Shown: piece after piece, positions 1 to 11,869 of the stretch
Layout: every line of letters begins with the position of its first letter
Position numbering within the stretch: the stretch's first letter is position 1
DNA from: Toxonevra muliebris
Taxonomy: Eukaryota > Arthropoda > Insecta > Diptera > Pallopteridae
DNA length: 64,000 nucleotides
Direction of reading: 5' to 3'
Assembly: GCA_963691655.1 (NCBI GenBank)
Contig: OY829327.1
Span: forward strand, 58,974,079-59,038,078
Position numbers and translations under genes: made by a program
Notes under the pieces: generated by a model
The model's input: only the letters and a program-made list of their open reading frames with translations
What the model was told of the DNA's origin: nothing
Databases searched by the model: none

Positions 1-419
1 GCATTGAAAGAATTAAGTTTTCTTGGGTCAGGAAAACTAATTTCAAAGGTTTTCACAGTTTAATGTCACATTTTAAAAATGTAGGGAACGAAAATTACTT
101 TCAGCAATTGGTTAGATATTGAATTTAGGGAGCAACGACATGTATACTTTGAAATATTTTTTGATAAAATGAATGAAATTACAGCTGAAGATTTTTGGAA
201 AGCTATTTCCAACATAAAACGTGGTAATTCATCGAAGCATTTTCAACATTGATAAATTTTGTTTTAAGATTGATATGCCTAATGGATGTTCATGCTACAG
301 CCCTAGACCAAAAAATGATATAAAAAAAATTTTAAGTAAACAAATTTGAGTTTTTCTCTCATGCCGATTTTTGTGTGAAAATTATGAATTTTTTTAGAAT
401 TTTGACGATTTTTGAAGTG

Positions 420-548
420 AAGTTTGTGGCAACACTGCATTCAACAGCGAAGCAAGCGAAAATTTGTGTATAATATAGCAATAACATTCTGCAAATCCAC
501 TCAAGCAAAACTATTTGAACCAGATTGTGAATACGATTGTTGTAAGTT
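420..548 (+). mobile_element. Remnant related to the 48.35 kb MITE (weak)
   Basis: The right part, ACCAGATTGTGAATACGAT, resembles the terminal region of the palindromic MITE at 48352-48480 and its relative at 42570-42725 (ACCAGATTGTGAATGCAAC). The left end is poorly conserved. Treat it as a possible fragment only. Confidence 0.3.
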
Positions 549-2404
549 TTAATTAAGAATCTCTCATAAATATTTTTCAATTTTAAGTGAAATCATACAA
601 TAGATCGAAATAGTAGCTGCGTTTTATTTACCACTTGCTTCTAGTTAACTAGCAGCGATAATTGTATGGGAAAACAACAACAAAGCGGCAGAGATAACAC
701 GTGTAATTATAGCTGTTATGTATACTTAACAATTTGTTTAACTTCATCAAATTCTATTGTGAACTGCTAATAGCGAAACATGAGACAGAAGCATGACAGT
801 TTAGCAGAAAACAGAAAAGGAAAATATTCGAAATCTTTGGCGGTGAAAACAAGTTAAAATCATCGTTAAATATTCTTATAAAGAGTAAAAACTAAAAACA
901 ATGCCCGCGATTGACCGCAATGACTGGGATCCATTAAAATGTTTCAGCTCTAGCTGCTGAGCTGTTTCATTGTGAATAACATTGTAACGAAGAAGAGACT
1001 TAACAACTTGGTCGTTTTATTCGCACATGTTAAACTGACTGGCGAATAAAACACAGCCAATGTATGCATAACATATGTATGTGGTACGTTGGGGTTGTTG
1101 TGGAAAATCTCTGTACATTTCAGGAATATAGTAAGAAATGGTGATTTTCTATAGCAATTATGAGTTAAATATGCCATGATATCCACAATTCGCCAAAATC
1201 TAATAATAATTTTAATTAATTTTGCACGAAAGAGTCAAAAGAAAAGTTATATGGAAATTTAGAAAAGTTGAACATTAAAATTGAGTTGTTGCACATTTGC
1301 GATTATTTCTGGAAATCCGCCGGCACCAGCTTTAAAATACATCGATTTAAAGTTCAAAACACAACCACAAATGTAATAGGTATAAATAAGTTTTTATTAT
1401 TTACAAATTTATGTGAGCCTGCAATGTATTATTACCAATGTGAGATAGATAAATTAACAATTATGCAAACCCTATGTACGAAATTACAAAATGGTTTCCA
1501 CATTTTGTTTTTCTGCCAGTTTATATTTCACAGATACATTTTCAAATATTAATAATAATAGCCAACAAAGCATTTTCTTTTGTGAATCTCTTTTTGCAGA
1601 CAGAAAGGAAATTGCACTAGAAATGCAAAAACAAAAATGGCATGTAACTACTGCAAGATAACCATATTTTTACATTTAAAAAATGTTGTTCTTGCATTAA
1701 TGACGTGCATGTGCACGTACAAAGTTTGAAGGAATTCTTTTCTGAATTATCATCATGTATGCACAACATGGCTTTACTCTTCTTCTTTTGGTAACCATGC
1801 AAAAATAATGTTTCTTGAGATGAGAGTACGTTGCCACATGTTGTATGAGTAACTAACCACATCTATACTGGTATGTATTGGTTGGCTACCAGAGCTACGA
1901 ATGTGAATTATTTTACTACTTTTGGGCTAAGGATGCCACGAAGTTTGAAATTCCACACTAGGCATTCCATTTTCATTTTTTTTACTTTGTGATCCCAAAG
2001 CTTCCATGTATACACAAAAGTGTCGATTTATGCGAGGTTATAAAAAAATTCAAATATTAAAATTATTTTCTCTTAAAATACCAATTTTGCACATTCGTGG
2101 TTCTAGTAACCCTGCGATGATATGCATATGTAAATACCGCCTCATGCACATTAAGTTGCCTTCGAAAAAAAGTTGGTGGTACACATTCTTAAAAATGAAC
2201 CGTAGTTTATTTAATGAAGATAAGCTGTCGTGAGCTAGATCGTTTTGAAAAAACATCTAGAAATTGTCTTTTGTATGGGAAAATTGTTCATCAGAGAATT
2301 TTTGGCCAAATAAGAAAAAAGAAGTTATAAATATAGCATTAGAACTAAAAAGTGATAACGAAATTTTGGTCTATTCACGTACAAAAAATTTGTACAAATT
2401 GTTT

Positions 2405-2735
2405 CAAGTTTCTACTAGTAAAGTGTTCACGTACACGAGATCGTAAAAAAGTGGAGAGAGAAAAAGGTAGCTGCAAGTTTCTACTAGTAAAATTTTTACT
2501 TGCAAGAACTGTCAAAAATCTAAAACTCAACAAGAAGTGTGTCTTGGTAATTTAGTTAATTTCAGAGAATTTGATGTGATTTTTTTGATAAAAATTAGTA
2601 GAAAAACAAATATTGGAAATGTGTGAATAATGGTGTGCCACAAGAAATGATTTGAGCAAATAATAATAAGCGATCAGCTGTTTACTTGCAAGTTTCTACT
2701 AGGTTTCTGTTCACTTTTACTGCTACATGTTTTTT
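2405..2735. repeat. Three copies of a CAAGTTTCTACTAG motif
   Basis: CAAGTTTCTACTAG occurs at about 2405, 2474 and 2689, twice followed by TAAA and once by GTTTC. Inverted TTACTTGCAAG motifs lie between (about 2498 and 2683). The cluster looks like the subterminal repeats of a small transposon, but I could not define its ends. Confidence 0.45.
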
Positions 2736-3278
2736 TGCGACAATTTTTGTTTTTCAATATTTCTTTTATTCTATCGTTGCAAGTTTTTCCATTACAATTA
2801 TAACTTCTGTAATTTTATTCGTCCGATAATTCATCAATTCGTTCACTTTTTTTCAAAAAGATATAAAAGTTCCTTATTCTGAGTTATTGAGCAGATTTTT
2901 TCAAATATTCTGATGCAAAATCTTACAATTTTTGAATTTTTATTTTCTTTTAACTTTTATTTAGCCAAATTACGCAACAACTTGTTTTTTGTATTTTGAA
3001 TTTGAGGCACCTTAATGTACGAGTCGGTACGTACAAGAGAATGTGGTGGAAGTGCGGTATCATCTTTGAACTTGTATGATAAAAGAGAGAAAAAATAATT
3101 ATTTAAAACAACTGCCGGAAATCCAAAAATATACAAAAATTTATTTGGCATCTGACGATTTCCTTTGACTGCAATGACTAGAAACATAGAAAAACCAATT
3201 GTATTGTGCTAAATATGTGTTTGTATGTCTGTGCAAGTGAGAAGACGTGTTTTTGTCTATGTATGATCATAATAATCA

Positions 3279-3356
3279 GGCCAGGATGAGAATTTTAACC
3301 CGTAACCTCCCGGGTGGAATTCTAATGCACTGCCATTAAACTATCAAGGTTGTCAT
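3279..3356 (-). mobile_element. tRNA-derived SINE head, diverged copy
   Basis: Read on the minus strand from 3354, it begins GACAACCTTGATAGTTTAAT and continues through CCCGGGAGGTTACGGGTT. This matches the tRNA-related head of the SINE at 11101-11413 (GACAACCTGGATAGTCTAGT, then CCGGGAGGTTCGGGTTT). Only the head is recognisable. It sits just upstream of RNase H debris. Confidence 0.6.
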
Positions 3357-3396
3357 TGTCGATTGTTGAGTCATTCGCAAGGTTCACGTATATTAG

Positions 3397-3459
3397 GTAC
3401 TTGGACACATGGATATCCAAGGAAACTGCAAGGCCGATGATTTAGCTAAACGGGGCTAG
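3397..3459 (+). pseudogene. Non-LTR retrotransposon RNase H fragment
   Basis: The frame from 3397 reads VLGHMDIQGNCKADDLAKRG followed by a stop. This matches the C-terminal motif of RNase H domains in I-type non-LTR elements (VPGHxxIxGNxxADxLAxxG), including the catalytic-region His and Asp. No longer open frame surrounds it, so it is a decayed fragment. The clade cannot be fixed from 20 residues. Confidence 0.65.
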
Positions 3460-6001
3460 TTGCTTTTCGATACCTCATCCTCTTGCACCATTAGTTTTCT
3501 TCTCACGTCTTTTGAATTGGCCAATTGGGCGTGACACCTCCATTATATACCAAAATAATTAAACTAAATATCTTGAAAATACTATTTAAAGAAAGACCAC
3601 TTAATGTAATGTTGGGATGCAAATGCATAATCCCAATCATTGGACAGAGGGCGTGAGTGATTATTTGATTGGGCGGGGCACCTCTTTTATAACCAAAAAA
3701 CTTAGAGAATTCTCTAAGCTTTTACTGAATTGAATATAACTTAGAAATGGCAGCTGCCACAGAAAATGAGTGAACTTCAATAGAACCGCAAAGTAGTGGC
3801 GCATTCACAAGCAAAAAAATGTCTGACCCGCAACAGTTTCGCACCCGATGAGTGACGTGAATACACGCAAATACTAATAAAATATTCCTGGCCTAAAATT
3901 TGGAGACTAAAACAATAAAATTATAACAATATTTTGACTTTCAAGAAAATTATATTTTGACATTCAAGGAAATTCTACAGCAGAAAAGTAATGTAAATTC
4001 GCAAATAAATTGAATTGCAAATTAAATATTTAAGAAACCTGAAAGTGCTATTGGCATTTAAAGTGCATTTGCGAAATAAGCTATATTAGAGAGGAAGGTA
4101 AAAAAAGGAAAGGTTGAAATTTTTCAATTCTAGCTAAAGCACACACACACACACAATCTTTATTTCACCATTTCCTTATATTTACATACATCAAAACAAT
4201 TACAAATATTTCAAATGAATATCTATCCAACAATAAGATGACCAAAGCTTCAACACTCTCAAAAACATCTAGAAAACAATTCCATGTATGCATGCATCCT
4301 CAATTCCGGTTTATTTTTAGGAATTTTGGTATCATGTACATATTCGTATACATACATAGATGAATGCTTAGAATCCTTGAATACATGCACACATTACATA
4401 CCCGTGTACTCGCCGCATTCCATGTTAGAAACATTGCATGTGCACATTTCAAAAGGATTCGAAACACTGAATTGTGAATGCGATAATCCATTTGCAATAA
4501 AAATATCTGAATTTCTATGGCAGATGACAATTCAAGCAGAATCATTCGACCATTTCCATTTTGCTCTTGGTTTCCAACATACATATTTACTAATGAAATA
4601 TTTAAATAACCATAATATTAAACTATACAAAAACCAAAAATGGATAAAACTTGAAGCTATCTAAAATACATAGTATCTACTTATTGTAGAATTGCTTCTT
4701 TAAGGGAGACGGCTGTTATGATGGGTCAAAAAAATTGAAAGCTAAAGGATCATGGAAAATATTGAAATTGTACCAAAAACATGTTTTGGAACGTTACGCG
4801 GAAAATTCTGGAAAATTCATTTGCAAATTAAGCAGCACAAAACCCTCAAATTTTATTTGAAGTTCAAAGAATATTAACAATAGGAGGCATTTATTTAGCT
4901 TTTGGTTTTTAAATTGTTTAAAAAAAAACCTATCCCAGAAATATCACGTATTTTAATCTTTTGATGATTTGTTGAAAAAGCATTTGACGGTCAGTGATCC
5001 AGAAGTGTTTTTCATCGGCCAAAAATCTGTAGCTTTTGAGCTACTAAAGATTTTTTAGTAAACTTTTTTTTGTTGAATATAAAATTCTTCAATCTTTATT
5101 TTATTACGCAAATCATTTAAATTTGCTGTTTATTGTAGTTTCTGGGAATTTTTTCGTCAAGCTTGGAAATTTAATTTTTTGAGTTTTACATAAGTAACTT
5201 AGTGCAAATAGAGAATTGATAACCTTGTTATGAATAATTTAAGGTCGCTGATTCCTACCCTATATTCAGATTTGCTCATTTGAGATTTTCTTTAAAGCGG
5301 CCCGAAGCCTATAATTTTAGTGTAAAATTTATATTATTTTAACTCTTAAATTTTAATGCCAGAGAAAAATGTGCTTATAGTGACAAATAAATACAATTTA
5401 AGTTCTATGACACGAAAAATCTCCATTATTATAACACGGATTATACTAACACGAAAATTGCAAACAAATTTTTAACTCTAGTATTTTTAATTTGGAAAAT
5501 TTGGCAGTTCACTCTTTAAATTAATTAGTAAAAATTTAATTAAATTCAATTATTAGGCTTTAAATGAACAATGACGCCAGAAGAATTTCAAAAAGTTCGT
5601 AGAATTAGCAGATCGGACGATCGTTTCGGAACCCGATACGGTTCCTCATCAGTGGTCTTTGTGATAGTCCCCTCATTTCAACAATCTATATAAGTGAAAA
5701 TACTGTAAAGTAAATGAGAATTACAAAGTCAGTTATTTTCAGCGAACAGTACATATTGGTCAGATTTTTTTACATCTAATATTAACCGTGCTTGTTTTTC
5801 GGATGAAAAAAAAATTGTTCAAATTTTGATAAAGGGATAAGAAATTTTTTCAGTTTTGATTTGAAAATAATTTATCCTTGACCGAGACTTCTCTACAAAA
5901 GTTCTTCATTTACAAAATTGTAAACCTAGTATTACATTAGTACAAGAAACAGTAGATCTATAATTATTTGATCTAATATATCTTTGATCTAAATAAAAAC
6001 T

Positions 6002-6041
6002 GGGGGGGGGGGGGGGGGTGGAATTATTTTTTTTTTTTTTA
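6002..6041. repeat. G17 homopolymer followed by a T run
   Basis: Seventeen consecutive G at 6002-6018, then TGGAATTA and about twelve T. It is a mutation-prone or assembly-prone tract. Confidence 0.9.
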
Positions 6042-6540
6042 ATGAAAAAGCATATGGAACCTCCCAATTTTTTGGCAACATTACTTTCAATGTACCTATT
6101 ATCAAATGTGATAACAAAAAACAAAATTAGTGAACACGAAAGTTCGGACTTATGGGATGCTTTTTCTTCGTTTATAATTTTCATATTCGTCGTTCTACTT
6201 CAAAATATCAATATATTTTTTATTATTCTAAGCTTTGTCCAACGCTTGCACTGGAGTTCGACCAAACATTCGGTTTCAGCTTCAGCAAAAAGTTGGCCGA
6301 ACAATAGCCGAACACTAGAATATCAATACCACAGACCCTATTTATTGTTAAAAAAATTGCAACCAAGTATCTTGCCGCTCCTCCATTTAATGTTGCAAGT
6401 CAGCAACTCCTAAGGTTAAATATTTATTTATTTATTATAAAATCAAATATTTACTTCAATTAAAAACTTAAAAACAATTCATTTTATTCATTACTAATTA
6501 CTAAATTTTGAATACATTAGCCCTAATTCGCGATATGTAA

Positions 6541-6640
6541 AATAAGGGTACCCCCAATACAAATTTTCCACTTTTGGGGATGTTTGACGGTTTTTTATAT
6601 GGGAGTAATGTCTAAAACTATTTTTTTCTACAAATAAATG
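6541..6640 (+). repeat. Dispersed repeat shared with 44.1 kb
   Basis: From AAGGGTACC through ACAAATTTTCCACTTTT to TTTTTTTCTACAAATAAA, this segment matches the reverse complement of 44070-44172. It is a short dispersed repeat or MITE end. The other end is not identified. Confidence 0.6.
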
Positions 6641-7373
6641 TCAGATTCAGTTTTTTCATTCCAAAAAACTCCTCGGTACAAATTTTCACAGTAATAAGAA
6701 GAAGAACATGTAACCCCAAACTAAAAATTAAAAAAAAAAATTTGTGTGAAACGCTGCTGATACGGGGAAAAACGGTTATCATCATTGAATTCCTTGACCC
6801 CGAATTAGTTAGAAACGATATGTCTCCCGTTTGCTGCAAAATTTTTTTTTTGAAATTCGAGCACAGTGTAATTACACTGTGCAACGGCCAAAATCGGACT
6901 GGCGATTTGACATGTAGTTTTGAGTTATTTAGGGTTGCTGAGCTCGAATCTGAAGACCATTTTGCTCCATGACGTCAGGGTTTCAAGATAACGGTATATG
7001 AAATCATTAAAATGGCTTTATTAAGACTGTATCAGGACATTCCTAATTTAGGTCTTATCGTTTTTGGTGTCTATGGAAAAGTTGTTTAGTAGAAAAAGAA
7101 GTAAATTTGTTGTAAATACAAGTTTTTTAAGTACAGCTTAGAACAATATTGCCTACAGACTAAAGAAATGATAAAAGTATTATAGCGTGTTTGGGAAAAA
7201 GTTTGCTTATCACATACAAAAAGTATGGGAGAGGAACATCTAGAACATCAAAACACCCTCTACCCCTTATTCTTGGAAAAATAGCATGAATAAGTAAAAT
7301 TTTTGATGTTATTGCCATTCCGATGGAAAAACTCAATTTTGTGGCATAGTGTTATATATTGTGATTAAAAGAA

Positions 7374-7778
7374 GAGTCATTCCATATGAAATCGTCCGAA
7401 AAATAAAAATTTCGTTTCTGCTTTATTTCAAATCTTGCTCAAACTTTGTGAGAATCTTCTTTAGGGTTCCAAAGAAGGAAATCCGACTTTATAAATTTTT
7501 CTCATGCTCCACTTCGCGACAGCGCGAATCAAAGAATTGGAAAAGTGTAATTTTAATGCATTCCTTTTTTAACTGTAAAATTGGTTTTGTTAAAGATATC
7601 TTCACGTTTGAGATGGCGTTCTAATTTTTTAATTCGCGCTGTCGCGAAGTGGAACAAGAGAAAAATTTATAACGTCGGATTTCCTTCTTTGGAACCCTAA
7701 AGAAGATTCTCACAAAGTTTGAGCAAGATCCGAGGTGACCTGGCTTTGCCGATTAGACGATTTCATATGGAATGACTC
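7374..7778. mobile_element. Palindromic MITE, GAGTCATTCCAT ends
   Basis: The ends are inverted copies of GAGTCATTCCATATGAAATC. The arms (about 7374-7525 and 7632-7778) pair for most of their length, including GGTTCCAAAGAAGGAAATCC and CCACTTCGCGACAGCGCGAAT, leaving a spacer of roughly 100 bp. The left arm carries a short insertion or substitution near 7400-7425. No coding capacity. The terminus resembles that of the 3-kb element at 13255-16290 (GGGTCGTTCCATGTCAGATT). Target duplication not clear. Confidence 0.8.
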
Positions 7779-8591
7779 AGAACTAAAACCATAATTTTTT
7801 ATTCATTAAGAAGTGAACTTAAACCTCACTTTATAACACACATTACCACGTTTCACGGTGTTGCCCGATGCTATAGCATGTATCTAATAAAATATAAACA
7901 TAAACGCGCGATATTTGAAAAAAAAATGTTTTCCCGTCATTCCCACTTAGCGTGTTTTGGCACATATATGCAGATTATTTATATAAGTTTACAAACCATA
8001 GAAATGAATACCATCATTCGAAACGAATTCGAAAATGAACCCGGTAACGAGTCTTCGCTATGGCATTCGAAACGAGTTCGTTGTAGTAAAAGTAAAAAAG
8101 AATCCAAAATAAAAACTTATTTGTGAAAAATTTAAAGCCGCATTAAAAGAAACTATTAATTTTGAAAAGTTGGTGAAGACAAATCAATGGACTACAAAAA
8201 AAATTTTAATAATAAAATTTATTATGGATAACTGTGAGGCTCAAAAGTTCAGCTGGATGGGACTTCTAATAAGTCCGGCTTAAAAAAACAATTACTGCAG
8301 CTACAATTAGATGTACCTTTATAAGTGCTAAACAAGAAAAATACCCCACTGAGACCGTAGATGGTTTTGAAGAAAAGACAAACAAAATTTTTCAATATGC
8401 AAACGGCAGGGCAACGAAAAAAACAGAATACGAAGAATTAAACGAGTCAAAGGCTTATAACTCTAACATTACTATCAGAATAATTTATTTCAATTTTGTT
8501 TCTTGGTAATATTATTGAATGAAAATTTCTTAAAAAAACCTTTTGAATGTTTTAATAGAATAACTTTTGGTATTCGAGATAAGTTCGTTAA

Positions 8592-8840
8592 CCCATTAAT
8601 GCCAGATAGGTATTTAAATACCCAAAAAAGATTGTTGGCAAGAAATTGAATATCTCGAAAGTGATAGCATATATCGGGCTTACGTTATTAAATTAAGGAA
8701 GAATGGAGCTAGAAATTATGTCCAGCAAGTTAGGTAGAATTCCAGTGTTTTCCTGCCTTTCTCAAATTTCAAACTTAGCGAAAAAATAATGAATAAATAA
8801 AAAAATAATAATTGACATATAAAGGGTATTGAAAAGTGGG
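8592..8840. mobile_element. Possible TTAA-flanked piggyBac-type MITE
   Basis: The sequence begins CCCATTAATGCC after TTAA (8588-8591) and ends GAAAAGTGGG before TTAA (8841-8844). The TTAA duplication and CCC...GGG ends fit piggyBac, but the inverted repeat is short. The palindrome GGTATTTAAATACC lies inside (about 8609) and recurs at about 8957 and 9210 outside it, so the true element could be larger. Confidence 0.4.
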
Positions 8841-9226
8841 TTAATAGAGGAAAATTGTCATGGCTTTTTACCCATTAGTTCCATTCACTGTTTACAGAAT
8901 AAAAATTCCCGATCTCCGAGCTCACCTAGTCTCTGGAGCCAATTTTCTGATTTGGGTATTTAAATACCTTACTGGCAAAACATACAATAGAATATACAGA
9001 CAAAATTTACAAATAAAGGCAAACATTTAATATGAAAAACAGTTTTTTTAAACTTTTATTGAAAAAACTTAAAAAAATAAAAAGAATAATATTTCAACAA
9101 ACAAATCTGTACGCCCAACATTTTCATTTGTTAACTTCGCGAAACAGATGACAAAAGAATGCTGCCATATAAAAAATTTAATGTACACTTAGAACCCAGA
9201 AAAGCCAGTTGGGTATTTAAATACAC
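8605..9226. repeat. Three spaced GGTATTTAAATAC palindromes
   Basis: GGTATTTAAATAC occurs at about 8609, 8957 and 9210, in AT-rich DNA without a gene. They are probably subterminal repeats of one or more transposons. Confidence 0.5.
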
Positions 9227-9604
9227 ATTACAAATCTCCGAAATGCCTGAAGTTGCCAATCTGAAATTTAGCAAAGCAGCTTCTATTGCCTATGTGAACA
9301 TTTCCAACGATTTTTAAGAAAATCGTGCTGAGGGATCTATGGGCAGGCTTAAATGATTTAAAAAACGAAAAAGTTTCGTGAACGATTCGCTAATGAATTC
9401 TCGAGTTCTGAATGAATTCATAAATGAAATCAAAAACGAATTCGTTAATGAAGAGACAATTCCCCAAGAAAACGAACTCGTTAATGATATTTGTTTTTGA
9501 AACATTTTATCGAATTCGTTTACTGTTTTAAGTGTTTGAAAATATTTTATTTTTCACCCTCGCCCCCCTTGTATCCGCCACTGAAATAGAGACAGGCGAA
9601 CATA

Positions 9605-10551
9605 CCCTGCAGTAAAATGAAGAACTAGTAGCACAAAATATCTAGTTATATGCATAGTGAAAAAGAGACTAGTTCAATGACTAGGGCTAAAGTAATGCAG
9701 CTAGACACCAGTTTAAAGAAATATGCGCTCATTCTGCTTATCCTAAATATAAATTTGGCTGTTAAAATATAGCACACAGAAAAAACAAGAAATAAAAACG
9801 AAGTTTTACAAAAACAAATGGCATTGGTAACGGAAATTTACAGTTGTGACGCGTTGTTGCTTGTTTTTTGATTGATTTTAGTTTTATTGTGATTGATTTT
9901 GATGTCGCGTTTGAAAAATAAAGCGAAAGTGAATGAAAAGTAAGTTGTGAATTTAATTAAAATATTTTAAAAATAACATTATCATTAAAAAATTAAAAAA
10001 AAAAATAATTTTTTTTTTAACCATATTTTTGTATGTGCAGGCAATGAAATCTGGGAAAGCTGAAGAGATTGAACGCAAAAACGGGCAAGGACTTGTATTC
10101 TTCATGTAAGTAGTATGTTTAAAATATAAAAATACATATCGTCATTTATTTTCTTTTCTATCTGCATATCAATTTCAGATAAAAACCCAGCAAAACCGAT
10201 GAAGATATCAAAACATTTATTGATAGAAAATAACATACATATATTTGTATACATGTTTTTTATATAAAATAATAAATAAAATAAAAAATGGAAAAACAAT
10301 CTGAAAATTCAATTTAGTCGTAGAAATATCTACCTGAAATATTACTAGTGCAGTAACAAGTTGCAAAAAGTACTAGTTCTCTGACTAGTTCAAAGGTAGT
10401 GCATAAGGAGACAATTGTCTTCTCGTAGGACATTAACATTGTAAAAGAGGCAGTTGACAGCATGTAAATGGGGGTTGCGGTGGAACCAGTACTGGTTACT
10501 TTGCAACTAGTTGCTTTACTATTTATAGAACTAGTCGGCTTCACTGAAGGG
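9605..10551. mobile_element. TIR element with TA flanks and ACTAGT clusters
   Basis: The left end after TA (9603-9604) reads CCCTGCAGTAAAATGAAG; the right end, reverse complemented, reads CCCTTCAGTGAAGCCGACTAG and is followed by TA (10552-10553). Many ACTAG or CTAGT motifs cluster near both ends (9620-9690; 10345-10535). No transposase is visible. The 128-codon minus-strand frame over the right end (10314-10700) looks like chance. Superfamily unknown. Confidence 0.5.
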
Positions 10552-11100
10552 TAGTCATGACAACCCACACTCTCAAGAACACAACACACAGCTAATGAAA
10601 TTGTACAAAATACATTCCTTATACCATATTCACCTTTTAAATAAAAGTCGCGAAACAATATTTCGAAAAAGGAATTAGGAAAAAAACACGACACAAACAA
10701 GACACTCGTGGAGTCTAAATGACTGTATTGGGCATCCTAGTGTTAATGTTCATATCACTCGTTTGCTGCAATTTTCAAATTTGTAGAAATAAAATTTTTA
10801 CTGATAAATTTGGAGCAAGCACATTAAACAATTTAAAAATATACCCGAAGTCTCTGGCGCTCCTTAATTTAAAGTTTAAATGGTGTAATACACTGTTTAT
10901 CAGATGTTCACACAATAACAGAAAAAAGCCAAAATTTAAAAATAAAGTTAGAGGCTTTTTAAGATGGCCCAGTTCACGAACGGTAATCGCTGGAGCGATT
11001 GAGAATCATCATAAAATAGACCAAGGTTCATTTTCAGAGGTGTACAAAAAGATAGATTTTTTGTGTGTGGAACTCAAGTCACTTTAATGTATATACAGAT
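10552..11100. other. Gene-free stretch
   Basis: A plus-strand open frame (10719-11087) shows no domain motif and runs into the SINE. I see nothing else in it. Confidence 0.5.
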
Positions 11101-11413
11101 GTGACAACCTGGATAGTCTAGTGGGTATTGCACTAGGCTTTCATCCGGGAGGTTCGGGTTTGATTCCGTTTCCGTCTGGTGGTTAATTTTCATAACTTTC
11201 TTATATTCACTATCAATACAAAGTATATGAGAATATAAGTTAGCGTACAAGTACACACCTTGGTTGGTAATGGCAAAACCACCAAGCCGATAAAAAATTG
11301 CCACACCTCCATTCGGGATCGGCGTTAAACTGTAGGTCCAACTATGTAGTATCACAATGGGCCGTTCAGGCTCAAGTGTGTCTCTCGACAGCCACTCCAA
11401 CCCAACCAACCAA
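11101..11413 (+). mobile_element. tRNA-derived SINE with LINE-like tail
   Basis: The head carries a pol III A box (TAGTCTAGTGGG, 11114-11125) and a B box (GGTTTGATTCC, 11157-11167), with CCGGGAGG before the B box as in Asp/Glu/Gly-type tRNAs. The body is unrelated to tRNA. The tail contains GTATCACAATGGGCC and ends CACTCCAACCCAACCAACC. Both tail motifs recur at the 3' end of the LINE at 30114-30555 (GTATCACAATGAGCC, CACTCCAACCTAACC), as expected if the SINE uses that LINE's machinery. A diverged head copy lies at 3279-3356. Ends are approximate. Confidence 0.75.
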
Positions 11414-11869
11414 CATACAGATGCATATAAGTATATACATAAAAATATATAATTTTTAATATTTATTGTTTTTTGCTATGTGAAAATTTTTTTTTCAATG
11501 TCCAGATGAAAGCTGAAGTATCGGGATTCTTTTATCTCAATGTTACTTGCAGCAAACGAGGGGTATGTAAGATCCGTACAATGCTTTGAAAATTTTTGCG
11601 GTTGATGAGCAACGAGGACCCATTTGGACTAGTCCAGATGACCCAATATTTTATATTAGATATATAACTAGTATAACTAATTATATTCGGCCGTCGAAAA
11701 TCAAACAAATTTTAATTTTTTCATACAATTCTGGGCACTTTCAATGTCCATGCACACATGATTGTACATATTTATTTATGAAGAAGATGCTTTGCTTTTG
11801 TCCTGTTTATAACGGCTTTAAGTTCCACGGAGACAATACATATGTATAGGTATGCTGGGAAAGACACTA

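Larger units (their letters stand above)
1..3278. other. AT-rich stretch without a recognisable gene
   Basis: No open frame longer than about 95 codons and nothing with recognisable motifs. It holds a possible MITE remnant (420-545) and a cluster of repeated GCAAGTTTCTACTAGT motifs (2405-2735). The rest is AT-rich low-complexity DNA. Confidence 0.6.
3460..7373. other. AT-rich stretch without a gene
   Basis: It contains a CA microsatellite (about 4140-4155), a 17-base G run next to a T run (6002-6041) and a repeat shared with 44 kb (6541-6640). The longest open frames (4284-4664 and 6018-6413 on the plus strand) have no recognisable motifs, and the second begins within the homopolymer tract. 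Confidence 0.55.

Noticed and set aside
4284..4664. 126-codon plus-strand open frame
   Set aside because: Low-complexity composition, overlapped by an equally long antisense frame, no motif.
6018..6413. 131-codon plus-strand open frame
   Set aside because: Begins in the homopolymer tract and shows no motif.
10314..10700. 128-codon minus-strand open frame
   Set aside because: Covers the right end of a TIR element and its ACTAGT motifs; no family resemblance.
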